Assembly: GCA_026008535.1 (NCBI GenBank)
Contig: BRKX01000003.1
Location: forward strand, 21,008,001 to 21,072,000
Reading direction: 5' to 3'
From: Perilla frutescens
Taxonomy: Eukaryota > Streptophyta > Magnoliopsida > Lamiales > Lamiaceae
DNA length: 64,000 nt
Below, in pieces: positions 10,517 through 20,863 of the stretch (position 1 is its first letter; the number at the start of each line of letters is the position of its first letter). A model generated the notes under the pieces. The model did no database searches and was not told the origin of the DNA. It worked only from the letters and a program-made list of their open reading frames with translations. The position numbers and the translations under genes were made by a program.

Positions 10517-12205
10517 GAGAAATTCAAATCTCATTAACACCACTTTAGTAGGATATTCGGTAAAGTGTTCGAGAATTTGTTACTGATGTGGTGCGCTAAT
10601 TTCGTTGTGCGAAAAAAAAAAGTTGCGACTGTTCCCTCTAATGTTCCAGGATCTGTCCTTGAACAGATTGTACATGGAAATTTCCTTGTGGAAAAGATCC
10701 TGTGCGGATTGTTTTGGAATTCAAGGATCGATTGTTTGACTACCTTATGGAGTAGATATTGTGCTATTTTGAATGCTCACCAATAAGAAATGCATCTACA
10801 TCACACATGGAAAGAATCACAAACCTTAGATCAACTTCCAAGTAGACGAGATTGAAGATCAAGTCATCTTGGATCGTTGTTTTATATGAAGGTTTGTTTA
10901 TTTAACAATCGTTTCATGATATATTATTAATTCACTGAGTTTATTATTTGTGAGTCGTTGGGGTTGTGAGTATTATAATAGCTAGAAGTTGTTCATCAAA
11001 GAGTTCGTGTTGTAAGAAATGACAACATAAGGAGGGATTCATATATGTATAGGTATCGTAAATAATCTTCACAAAGGAGTAGTGAACAAATCTTCAATTT
11101 AGGAGAAGTCCCTCAGACGTAGGTTATTTAACCGAACTAGATTACCAATCTCATACATTATTTACTATTTTTTACTTATGTATTCTTATTTATGTCGAGA
11201 ACACTTTTAACACTTTCTGCCTAACACACATACACATGATTATATAATTTCAGATACCATAATCCATAAAAAGTATTTTAATCATTAATTTCTTTATTTT
11301 CAATAACTACTCTCTCCCCACTTCATTCATTAACTTCTTCAATGATATTCATTGTAATTATAATTCTTAAATTTGAACCAAGTTTTTTCTTTTGCTTTTA
11401 CTTTTTTTTACCAAGTTGCTTCTTAGTTTCTTAGACTCCATTTGTCCTAATTATATAATCCATTTTCTACTCGTACATATATTAAAAATATTTATAAAAA
11501 TAAGATACAAAAGCTAAATTTTCAATATTACCCCTATTTAAAATTTATAAATTTAAAAAATTTAAGTGATTAATTTTTAATTTTCAAAATCTAAGAAGGG
11601 AGTATTTGTACATTACTATAAATAATATTAATCATAGTAATTAGACTATATAAATTGAGACAACCCAAAATAATAATAAAAACTATATAATTGTGACAGA
11701 GGAAATATCATATAATGTGGATTACAAGTACATAAATTCAATTTTTTGGTTATTTGATACAAATAATGCAATTTTCACAACCATTTAATTACAATTCCAA
11801 CTCCACTTTTAAAGAGTTGGAATTACAAGTTTACAACGCCACCAATTTTTTAAGTGGTAAAACTATGTCGTTTCATCAACAAAACGATATCATTTTAGTG
11901 TTAACACATAGAACAAACTCTTAAGGAAATATTTTTGAGAATGTTGTAGTTACAAAAAAGTTAAAAAGGTGATATATTATTGTGAGGATTAATTATTTAA
12001 ATACATATAATTTTGACATATCTTTTAATTTAGACACGAATTTTAAAACCTTATGATTGCAAATTATAGTTTGTTATTCAACTAAAAGTAGATTGTATAA
12101 ATTGTGTTCTTTATTATATTCCCGAGTGTTTCAATTAATTAATAGAAGGTTACACAAGTAAACGAGAACAATATAGAAATAAGAACAAATTGACAATTGA
12201 GTCTT
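10517..12205. other. Non-coding; possible LTR/leader fragment, then AT-rich DNA
   Basis: From 10517 to about 11230 moderately complex sequence contains CTCAGACGTAGGTTATTTAACCGAAC-like wording (split here as CAGACGTAGG and TTTAACCGAAC, 11114-11136), which resembles the leader part of some Copia LTRs, so it may be a piece of another LTR element. From 11230 to 12205 the DNA is AT-rich with nothing I can name. Confidence 0.35.
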
Positions 12206-12210
12206 AGGGT

Positions 12211-12761
12211 TGTATATCCAAAAATCTGCAATTAATTGTATCAGTCCGGAGCAGCGGCCAATCTGTGAAACAAAACCAGAAAAAATGTAAGAGCTAAAGA
12301 CCGTCGGGGTCGTTGGGCCTCCGACGCTCAAGTCAGAAAAAGAAAAAGAGTAGAAAGTGATAAAATATGAAATAATTGAATAATTAAGCCAGTGATTAGA
12401 AATCGAGAGAACGTCGTCCAAATCTGGAAAAACTTAGGGAAGAAGCCTGGATGTTGAATCGCCTGAGTGGCTGAGTGGAATTAGGGTATGATGTGAAACT
12501 TGTAGGTATTTCAACGTAGTCATCAAATGAGGAGGGAGGTCTCCTTTTAAAGGTAGAGGTAGCAGTTAGGGTTTGCGAGGATTGCGAAGGAGGTTGAAAG
12601 ACGTGCCGACTCCTCTGAACCCGTCAATCTTACCAGATAAGGCGAAACTGATCGTTAATTCAAATTTAAAATTGAACGCTTATCTATTGGAATACCGATT
12701 ATACGCTATTGCTCAACCCTTTTGGGCCAGCATTTTGGGCTGACGAAAAATGACCACTACA
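12211..12761 (-). repeat. Tat element 3' LTR
   Basis: 551 bp from TGTATATCC to CACTACA, aligned along its length with 22581-23140. Differences include loss of a GGTGACGAT-like stretch present in the other copy and scattered substitutions. Confidence 0.93.
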
Positions 12762-12879
12762 GTAAGCCCCTCATTGTCTAGGTTTCAGCATGAGAGCTGG
12801 ACAATGAATTGTAATGCAAATAAACAGGTAAGGACATAAGACGTTCATCGTGAGGCCGAACATTGAGCCCAAGCAAAAA

Positions 12880-13268
12880 TTAGAAAAGATCACCCCAATA
12901 AATGAAAATGACCCTAGAGGTCGAACGCCTAAGCTTTGAGCGCAAGCTGTAAGGTAGGACGATCGAGGCTTTGAAAGTAAACCATAAGATCGAACACCGA
13001 AGCCCCGAGTATGGGTTATAAAGCTGAACGACCCAAATTATAAAATAACCTGGAGGTCGAACGCCTAAGCTTTGAGCGCAAGCTGTAAGATAGGATGATC
13101 GAGGCTTTGAAAGCAAACCATAAGATCAAACATCGAAGCCCCGAGTATGGGCTATGAAGCTGAACGACCCAAGTCATAAAGTAACCTGGAGGTCGAATGC
13201 TTAAGCTTTGAATGCAAGCTGCAAGGTAGGACGACTGAGGCTTTGAATGCAAACCGTAAGGCCAAACA
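12880..13268. repeat. Tandem repeat in the Tat 3' region, ~136-bp unit, 3 copies
   Basis: A block starting GGTCGAACGCCTAAGCTTTG recurs at about 12916, 13052 and 13191 (period 135-139). Each unit also has an AGGCTTTGAAAG(T/C)AAACC part and a GAAGCCCCGAGTATGGG part. Amplified tandem repeats in the non-coding 3' part are described for Retand-like Tat elements. Confidence 0.85.
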
Positions 13269-13369
13269 CTATAAATCTAATATTGTTTGCCTTACGCACA
13301 CGGGGGTCTCGCTGCATTTCAACTTCAGGACCATTTTCGAGGGTCCACGAGATCGACCTTGAAGCTTCT

Positions 13370-13530
13370 GAGAGGCATCGACCCTAGGGTTGATAATCAG
13401 CGGAGAAAATCACACCAAGGTCAACTTTTAACCCATAGACCCTAGGGTTGAACATCACTCCTTTCAAAACAGTCGACCCTAGGGTCGATTATTATTTCTT
13501 CTAAAAAAGTTGACCCTAGGGTCGATTATT
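13370..13530. repeat. Short palindromic repeats, GACCCTAGGGT(C/T)GA core
   Basis: Four copies of an imperfectly palindromic (T/C)GACCCTAGGGT(T/C)GA(T/A) motif occur at about 13379, 13440, 13473 and 13511. Spacing falls from ~60 to ~35 bp. Related GGTCGA wording recurs at 16500-16870, so the motif seems to be a family trait of this 3' region. Confidence 0.75.
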
Positions 13531-13914
13531 TCTTTGTAGTTTTTTTTTGTAACAGGTGAAGTGTGGTAATGAAGAATCCTTATGCAACTCAAATTCCTAT
13601 CCAGACTGGGCTTTGAAATAGGGCTTTTCTTCTTACTTGGGGATCAAGACTCCACCCTAGCTGCGTCACCTACTACTTCTATAAGAAGGAAAATTTTTTC
13701 TTCTGATGTAGACGCTAAAAACCATCTTCATCGTTATTTTTGAGTTTCAAGCCTGTAGCGACATCAAGACAATTGGTAAGTTGTAGTCTTTTTCATTTTT
13801 GATCTTAATTTGTGTGAGTTTATTTATTTTCTGCATTGTGCACCCGAGAATAAGTGGAAAAAGTCGACCCTCAAAATAAATAAAAAATAAGATGATGGAT
13901 ATCTGCAGCGCGAT

Positions 13915-14256
13915 ATGGAGATGCCTAAGACTGGGAACCCCGAGGCAGGAGGTTCGAAAAAATCAAAGATTCTGAAGAAAAATTCAGGGTCTATAGAATA
14001 CGGTGAGATCTGGAACTTAAGAGATGTATCTGATTCTGAGGACGAGGGCTCAGGTTCAGGGTCTGACAGTATAGACGATACCGATGATATAATTTCTGAG
14101 GACGAGGACATGGTCGTTCATCAGATAGAAAATTTAAGTGAGAAGGTCGATGGTTCTGACAATACAGATAAAATCGCAGATGGCTCCCATAGATCTTTAG
14201 GGTTCAAGGCAGAAGTAGTGCCGTCTACAGTCAACCAACGATATCTAAAAAATTAA
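13915..14256 (+). pseudogene. Extra gene, block 1: acidic N-terminal part
   Basis: 113 codons from MEMPKTGNPEAGGSKKSK. A Lys-rich start (residues 13-23) is followed by a very acidic Ser/Asp/Glu stretch (about residues 38-70, with DSEDEGSGSGSDSIDDTDD), compatible with an unstructured nuclear protein. It ends at a stop just before block 2, which lies in another frame 33 bases on, so a frameshift probably separates them. Confidence 0.5.
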
Positions 14257-14288
14257 TACAATCTTATGAGGTTGCTTCTCAACTGAAG

Positions 14289-14642
14289 GTGAGGGTCCCA
14301 AAGTCTTCGGAAAGAGCTTGTTGGCCTCCACCGGATTCTGTTGCGTTTTATGCTGATGTTTTCAAGAGAGGGGTTTCATTACCCTTACATAACTTCTTTA
14401 GGAAGGTCGCAGCTAGTTATGGGATTTCCCCAGCCCAGATTTCTCCTAATGGTGATGGTCATATGCTGGGTATGCTATTAATATGGTATGACCTAAAGTT
14501 TGGTGAGCCGACGTTGGAGGAGTGGCATTCGTTGTATAGGATCAGTAGAGTGCTGGATAATCCGGGCTTCTATTACTTCACTAGATGGACTGGTGGGTTC
14601 TCAGGTCTTGTGAAAGATTGTATCTCATCTTTCCGTGAATGA
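14289..14642 (+). pseudogene. Extra gene, block 2: Transposase_28-like domain
   Basis: 117 codons. The reading SLPLHNFFRKVAASYGISPA, then SPNGDGHMLGML, IWYDLKFGEPTLEEWHSLY and a YYFTRWTG end follows the pattern of the domain Pfam calls 'putative gypsy type transposon' (helical, no known enzymatic motif). Despite the family name I see no DDE triad. It is the strongest homology in the antisense gene and the reason I call the gene real. It stops at 14640-14642 (TGA); the text after it (KPKWFWVTYGE) stays protein-like, so that stop may be a decay mutation. Confidence 0.6.
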
Positions 14643-14956
14643 AAGCCTAAATGGTTTTGGGTAACGTATGGTGAATCTAGTGAAGAATATCCACCTCGAT
14701 CTTTTAAATTGGCTTGTGTGTTTTTTCTTCATTAATTTGTGGGGGATAGTATTTCACTTCTTCTTATCATTTTTAACTATCTTCATTTGTTTCTTTTGTA
14801 GTATTTCCTAAGAAACACACACCGCAGGGTGTCTCACTTGAGCGGATTGAGAGAGCTCTCCAAGTACCTAAGGCCTATCGTTCATTGAATATCTTGCGAA
14901 CTAGAAGAATTGTTAGTGCTATTATGATGCCTCCTCGTAGTACTCGTACCTCCTGA

Positions 14957-15904
14957 TTGACAGAGATCAAAGCTAAGGCAGATGAAGTCAAGGATAAATT
15001 GAATGGGGAAGGCACTTCAGGGTCTGCAGCCCCGTCTGGGAGTCGGCGTTCCTCTGACGCCCCCCTAAGCAAGAAGGCGAGGACATCGACCCCAGCTCCT
15101 AATCCTACCCCACATGCCACACCTGCTCGAGAGAAACCAGATTCAGTGATAGTCGAGGTGGGATTTAGCTCTCCCTCTCCTGCTGATGGGCCAGTAGGCC
15201 CGATGCTCAATGAATTAGGGAATGAGATAGTTCCTCAAAATTCAGCTACATTTGATTCCTCCAACATTGTCCGGTCTAAAATGCAGAATGAGATGGTGGC
15301 GATCGACATTGGCAATCTACAAGCGGTTGGATTGAAGTCTCAGATTGCTCGCGCACTTAACCATTCTGTTCAGGCATGTATCCAATTTTCATAATAATTT
15401 TATTTTTACATATAATTTGACGTATTAATTTTTTTTATTTTTGTGAATGTAGGCTACCATGGCACTATCGTGTGCTCAGGAAAATCTTGAAGCTGAGTCA
15501 TCTTCAACATCCAAGCTTGAGGCTGAGGTAGTTGCTTTGAAAACTGAAGTAGAAAAAGTTAGGAGGGGGAAGGCTGAGGCTGAGAAGAAGGCGGCAACGA
15601 CATTGGAAGAATCCGAAACATACAAGATCGTCTAAGCAAAGTGAAGATTTCTCACGCCAAACTGCAGAAGGAGTTTGATGCTGCCAAGAACCATTATAAG
15701 TCCGAAGTGGCGGTTCGTGATAAGGCCCTTGATGCCGCTAAAAAAGGTGAAGGGATCAACCTCCCGAAAATAGCTGATTCTGAAGCTTTTCAATCCATTC
15801 GTGCTGACGTGGAAATGAAGATAGCTGAAGGCTTAGTGGGGATGATCAAGGATAAGAATCCTGATCTTGATTTGTCTTTTATTTATGGTGACGACGCAAT
15901 GTAG
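14957..15904 (+). pseudogene. Extra gene, block 3: Ser/Pro-rich linker and coiled-coil end
   Basis: 14957-15394 gives a low-complexity Ser/Pro/Ala stretch (residues 20-80). After a 60-base T-rich, intron-like segment the reading resumes near 15454 as a Glu/Lys/Ala-rich helix (ALSCAQENLEAESSSTSKLE, then heptad-like AEAEKKA), and 15641-15904 continues it (KISHAKLQKEFDAAKNHY) before ending DLDLSFIYGDDAM. A stop near 15634 interrupts it. A C-terminal coiled coil after a Transposase_28 domain is the usual layout of this protein class. Confidence 0.5.
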
Positions 15905-16939
15905 GGTGATGAAGCTATACAGCGCATGACTGATTATATTTTTTTATTATTCGCATATTTTGTCATTCATTTAGACTTCTTGTTATTTCCTTCGATTTCG
16001 GTGTTGCAGTATATTTGTGGTGATTTTCCACTTTATTTTATGGATGTTGAACTCTCGTTTGGGGGAGTGACATTCTGAATGACACTTTATACTCGAGCTT
16101 TGTTTTTCTTCAACTTCGATGTTTGGAAGTTATGTTTGCAAGTGCATGACATATATGTGAATGAGAGAATCTTAGAAACACATACGTAAAAATATATGTA
16201 TTGATTGTTTTACATTTAATCTAATCAGTAGATTACAATTCTAGGATCGAAGGCTAGCATATGCAAATGTGCAAGTTATCTAAATTACAATTTGTTTTGA
16301 ATCGAGCCTGAACTTGTATTGAGGTTGAACCATGCCTTAGAGATGTTGGTATTAAACATCGTTTGAGAATTTATCATCGAATGCATGTCAAGATCTGACT
16401 TGAGTTGTCAACATTGTCATCGAATGCATGTCAAGATCTGACTTGAGTTGTCAACATCGATTTTCAACATATAGGTAGCAGGGTTCGATGGTCGATGGCT
16501 AAGCCATCAACCCTCCGACGCTCAAGTCAGTAACTGATGTAGGTAATAAGTTTAAAAATAATTCAAAGTAGTAAAAGAAAACAAATGAGTATGCGAACTC
16601 ATTTTTTCAGGGTCGATGTTCACCCTAAGGGTTGCATGGTCGACCTTGATGGACTTCTCTATTGAGCCTCGATTGTTGGTGTTGAGTTTTAAAAGAAAAT
16701 AAAATAGAAACGCAAACTCGTTCTTTCAGGATTGATGTTCACCCTAAGGGCTGCGGGGTCGACCTTGAGGGCTTCTCTATTAAACCCCGGTTGTCATGGT
16801 TGAGTTTCAACTTGCATGTACCATGCCTAGATGGTCGATGGCATAGCCATCGACCCTCCGACGCTCAAGTCAATGACAGGTAGAAGAAAAATAAAAAATA
16901 TAAATAAATAAGACAAAATTTCAAAATTTAACTAAGGGT
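15905..16939. repeat. Tat 3' region: local direct repeats, no gene
   Basis: Two repeat sets are visible. A 43-bp unit beginning TCATCGAATGCATGTCAAG is perfectly doubled at 16374-16459. A ~120-bp unit containing GATGTTCACCCTAAGG and a GGTCGACCTTGA(T/G)GG part occurs at about 16614-16695 and 16734-16815. CCATCGACCCTCCGACGCTC also occurs twice (near 16507 and 16849), and its CTCCGACGCTCAAGTCA part matches the element's own LTR (near 12319). Confidence 0.8.
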
Positions 16940-18176
16940 TTAGAAATGATACTGGTTGAGGTAAGCTGCATTCCAGCTATTTGTAATTTCTTTGCCTTCA
17001 ACAGTTTGCAGCTTGTAAGCCCCGTTTCCTACTACCTTCGTGATCAGGTAGGGACCTTCCCAGTTAGGGCCTAGTTTGTCAGCCCCAACTTCCTCGGTAT
17101 TTTGGAAAACTTTTCTAAGAACCCAATCTCTAACCTTGAAAGTGCGGAGCCGAACGTGTTTGTCAGAATGTCGGGCTATTCGTTGCTGATATGAAGCTAT
17201 TCTCATTGCTGCTTGATCCTGTTGCTCGTCAATTGTGTCCAGGTTATGTTCTAGCTCCTGATTATTCTCCTTTTCATTCACCCTTGAAGTCCTCGCATTC
17301 CTGATTCCTATTTCTAGAGGTAGGACGGCTTCAGACCCGTATGTTAGAGAAAAAGGTATTTCTCCTGTAGCTGTTCGCGTTGTGGTTCAGTAAGACCATA
17401 ACACACTGAGAAGATGCTCGACCTATTTTCCCTTGTGTTTATCTAGCTTTTTCTTTAGGGTGTTCATTATTTTTTTGTTGGAGGCTTCGACTTGACCATT
17501 AGCTGTTGGGTACCTTGGGATGGAATAGGTTAGCTTGACTCTCCATTTTTTGCAGAAGTCCTGGAACTCAAAACTGATAAATTGAGGTCCGTTATCGGTG
17601 ACGATCTCTGCTGGTACTCTAAACAAACCTGCAAAAAATATGTTTCCACACAAAACCTCTTACCTCACGGTCCTTGACCTGTGCGAATGCCTCTACCTCG
17701 ATCCACTTTGTGTAGTAATCTGTCATGACCAAGAGAAAAACTTTCTGATTGCTACCCTTGGGTAGTTTTCCTACGATGTCCATGCCCCACTTCATGAAAG
17801 GCCAGGGCGTTATTGAAGGGTGGAGTGGTTCTGGATGAGTGTGATTGGACTGAGCAAATCTCTGACATTTATCACATTTTTTAACGTAACTCTTTGAATC
17901 GGCTCTCATGGTCGGCTAGTAGAAACCTGCTGTTAGGGCCCTGTTTGCTAGGCTTCGTGGTCCAGAGTGATTTCCACACTCTCCCTCGTGTAGTTCTTCA
18001 AGGATATATTTTACTTGATTTGGGCCTACACATTTCAAGTAGGGGCCTGAGTACGAACTTCTATATAAAGACCCACTGATCATGTTGAACTTCATTTCCT
18101 TAGCTCTGATCCTCCTAGCCTCTGTTTTGTCTTTAGGTAGTTCATTCTCGGTAATGTATTTGATGATCAAAGTCAT
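16940..18176 (-). pseudogene. Tat element integrase
   Basis: The sense runs in the same frame as the RNase H part. It has an N-terminal HHCC-type zinc finger (ELHEGECGNHSGPRS ... CDKCQRFAQ, 17860-18000), the catalytic core with WGMDIVGKLPKG and FLLVMTDYYTKWIEVEAF, then after a frameshift near 17650 VTDNGPQFIS (second Asp) and ATNGQVE-like TANGQVEASNKKI (Glu present), and a C-terminal region with DWVLRKVFQN and GPYLITKVVGNGAYKL (GPY/F module) ending at 16940. In-frame breaks at about 17282-17420 show decay. It would integrate the element's cDNA. Confidence 0.9.
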
Positions 18177-19530
18177 CTAACTAACTTCAACCTCGAATAT
18201 TTCTACCGATTTGGTTTTTGCTTCTTCTTTCCACACTGCTGGCCATTGGGCATATGTTAAGGGTATGCGCTTCGATGACTGACAATCGATTGCCGACCCT
18301 AGGTTGGCCAGTGCATCTGCATGTCGATTTTCCTTCCTCGTCACGTGGGTAACTTCTATTTCTGTGAACGATTTTGATAGTTCCTTCACTATGGTAAGGT
18401 ATGCTGACATTCGAGAATCTTTTACTTGAAAATCTCCTCCGAACTGACTTACAATAAGTTGTGAGTCACTTTGTACTTTGATGTTTGGTAACTTCATATC
18501 TTTGGCTAAGGTCAGTCCGGCGATCAGTGCTTCATATTCTGCTTCATTATTTGTTGTCTTGAATCCACATCGAACCGCTCTCTCAACAACGTCGCCTTTG
18601 GGAGAGATCAATACTATACCCAATCCGCTCCCCTTGAAATTACTGGAGCCATCAACTTGAAAGGTCCAGTGATTTGAATTATCACCTTCGGTTATTAAGA
18701 GTAGTTCTTTTTCGGCAAGCTCATGCTGCTCTGATGAAAAATCTGCAATAAAATGAGCCAAAACCTGTGATTTTATTGCAGTCCGGGGTAGATAGGTGAT
18801 GGTGTACTCTCTAAGCTCTACTGCCCACTTTGATAATCTGCTGGATAAGTCTGGCTTGCTCAACACAGTCTTTAGTGGAAAGGTCGTCACCACCGTGATT
18901 GGGTGCGCTTGGAAGTACTGCTTCAACTTTTGCGAGGCCATAACTAGTGCGAGGGCTAATTTTTTGAGTTGAGTGTATCTGGTCTCTGCATCGAGTAGCG
19001 ATTTGCTGGCATAGTAGACAGGGTATTGTCTTCCCTGTTTTTCGCGAACTAACACTGCACTTAAAGAGTTAACAGAAACGGATAAATAAATGAAAAGTAC
19101 CTCACCTGAGTTAGGCTTCGAGAGCAAAGATGGACTTGAGAGATAGGACTTAAGTCGGTTAAGAGCCTGGTCGCACTCTGGCGTCCATTCGAAGTCTTTT
19201 CCCTTTTGGAGTGTGTTGAAGAATTGATGGCTCTTGTCAGAATATTTTGATATGAAACGACTAAGTGCTGCCAAACGACCAGTGAGCTTTTGTACTTCTT
19301 TGATGTTGCGGGGTGCCTTTATATTTTCTACTATCCTGATTTGGTCGGGATTAGCTTCGATTCCTCTTTTTGTGATGAGGTACCCTAAAAATTTTCCCGA
19401 CGTTACTCCGAAAGAACATTTGGAGGGGTTAAGCTTCATGTTGTATTTTCTTAACACTTCGAATGATTGCCTCAGGTGCCAAATGTGATCTTTGGCTTGT
19501 AGTGATTTTACAAGCATACCATCTATGTAG
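18177..19530 (-). pseudogene. Tat element RT end, RNase H and second (archaeal-type) RNase H
   Basis: The block starts with the end of the reverse transcriptase, then a Gypsy RNase H in which the first catalytic region is degenerate (VLFIYLSVSVNSLSAVLV, no DAS motif), and then a separate RNase H with FQVDGSSNFKGSGLGIVL, NNEAEYEALIAGL and VQSDSQLIVSQFGGDF, whose acidic residues (D, E, D) look intact. The pattern of a worn-out first and active-looking second RNase H is typical of the Tat lineage. About 450 codons are open here, the best preserved part of the element. Confidence 0.9.
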
Positions 19531-20461
19531 ACCTCCATCATCGAACCTATTAACTTTTCGAACATACAATTAACCAGCCCTGGTATATGGCTCCTGCATT
19601 TTTTAACCCGAACGGCATGACTTTGTAGCAGTAGATGCCTCGACTTGTGACGAACGCTGTTCTTTCTTGATCATCTGGATGTAAGAGAATCTGATTATAC
19701 CCAGAGAAGGCATCCATGAAGCTCATCATCTCATGTCCTGTTGTTGCATCGACAAGCGTGTCGATGTGAGGGAGTGGAAATGAATCCTTTGGGCATGCCT
19801 TATTTAGATCGGTGAAGTCAATGCACATTCTATTCTTTCCATTCTTCTTCTTTACTACCACAACATTAGCTAGCCAATCAGGGTACTGCACCTCTCGAAC
19901 TGAACCGATATCGATTAGCTTCTGAACTTTTTCCTCTATCACTCGATTTCGTTCTGCTGTAAATTTTCTTCTTTTTTATTTGACTGGTGGGTGATCAGGA
20001 TCGACCTGTAACCTGTGAGTCATGATAGAAGGATCGATATCTATCATGTCAGCGTGTGACCATGCGAAGCAATCATGGTGTTCTGACAAAAACGCGATTA
20101 ACTCTGCTCGCATTTCAGAAGTCAGTCTCGACCCAATTTGAACGATGTGGTCTGGGTAGTCAGGGTGAATCTATATTTCGTCGAGATCTTCCATCTCGGG
20201 TTTGACGTAGGAGGTTGACCCTGAACTTTCTCCTTGCTCATATTTTGAATTTGAGCTTTCTCCGCATTCATATTTTGAGTTTGACGTCAATGCCTCATCA
20301 ATTTGGTTTATTTCTTGTACCTGCATGTGGTTAGTCTTGAAAGCCGATCTATAGCAGTCTCTTGATGCAATTTGCTCTCTACGGATCTACCTAATTCCCC
20401 ATGGGGTGGGGAAGTGTATGACTTGGTGGTAGGTCGAGGGTACAACTTTTAGTTCGTGAAT
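19531..20461 (-). pseudogene. Tat element reverse transcriptase
   Basis: The fingers/palm region reads VQYPDWLANVVVVKKKNGK, MCIDFTDLNKACPKDSFPLP and FMDAFSGYNQILLHPDDQE in 19550-19942, with GIYCYKVMPFGLKNAGAIYQ. A frameshift lies near 19560, and the catalytic box just past it, YIDG (about 19521-19532) instead of YVDD, has lost an essential Asp. Upstream (19943-20461) the frame is protein-like with stops (for example near 19977 and 20174). The enzyme cannot be active. Confidence 0.88.
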
Positions 20462-20836
20462 CTAAGGTCTCTCTAGGATGACGTTGTATGCTGAGGGTGC
20501 ATCGATAATTTGAAACATGGTGTGCAGGTTAACCCCTTTCGTATACACAGGTAGTGTAATTCCACCAATGGTGGCTTTGTGCTCGCCGTTAAATCCAATC
20601 AAGGTCATCGATTTTTTGACGATGTTAGCCTCGGGGACCTGCATTCCTTTCAAAGTAGATAAAAAAATGACATTAGTCGAACTCCCACCATCAATGAGAG
20701 TCCTCTTGATCATATAGTTAGAAATAAGGACTGAAATAATGAGTGCATCGTGGTGCGGGTGTGAGAGTTCAGAAGCTTCGCTGTTGGTGAAACTCAAAGT
20801 TATGAGTTCCATTTCGGTATCGAGCTTTGGTATCAT
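20462..20836 (-). pseudogene. Tat element aspartic protease
   Basis: The 124-codon stretch has the retropepsin core TLIDGGSSTNVIFL (active-site Asp in DGGSS, usual for Tat) and the hydrophobic flap/second half ending SAYNVILERP. It shares one frame with gag upstream and RT downstream, so the polyprotein was a single Gag-Pol frame; a stop at 20462 comes right after ILERP. Confidence 0.85.
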
Positions 20837-20863
20837 GGGCGTGTATTTCAGAGATCTGCAGTG

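Larger units (their letters stand above)
13741..15904 (+). pseudogene. Extra antisense gene of the Tat element, multi-exon, degraded
   Basis: Between pol and the 3' LTR, and opposite to them, a gene-like unit reads on the + strand. A leader ends TTG with a GTAAGT donor (13770-13777) and a pyrimidine-rich tract before the first coding block. Three coding blocks follow (13915-14256, 14289-14642, 14957-15904), separated by a frameshift and by T-rich segments ending in TTGTAG (14798-14803) and AATGTAG (15447-15453) that look like plant introns. The middle block carries a Transposase_28-like domain ('putative gypsy type transposon' in Pfam). Extra ORFs, some antisense, are known in plant Tat elements; their role is unknown. 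A TGA at 14956 and the frameshift suggest it is dead. Confidence 0.6.

Noticed and set aside
12880..13252. Two minus-strand frames (78 codons each) repeating SSYL...SLRSKLRRSTSR
   Set aside because: They are readings through the 136-bp tandem repeat, so their similarity reflects the repeat and not a protein family.
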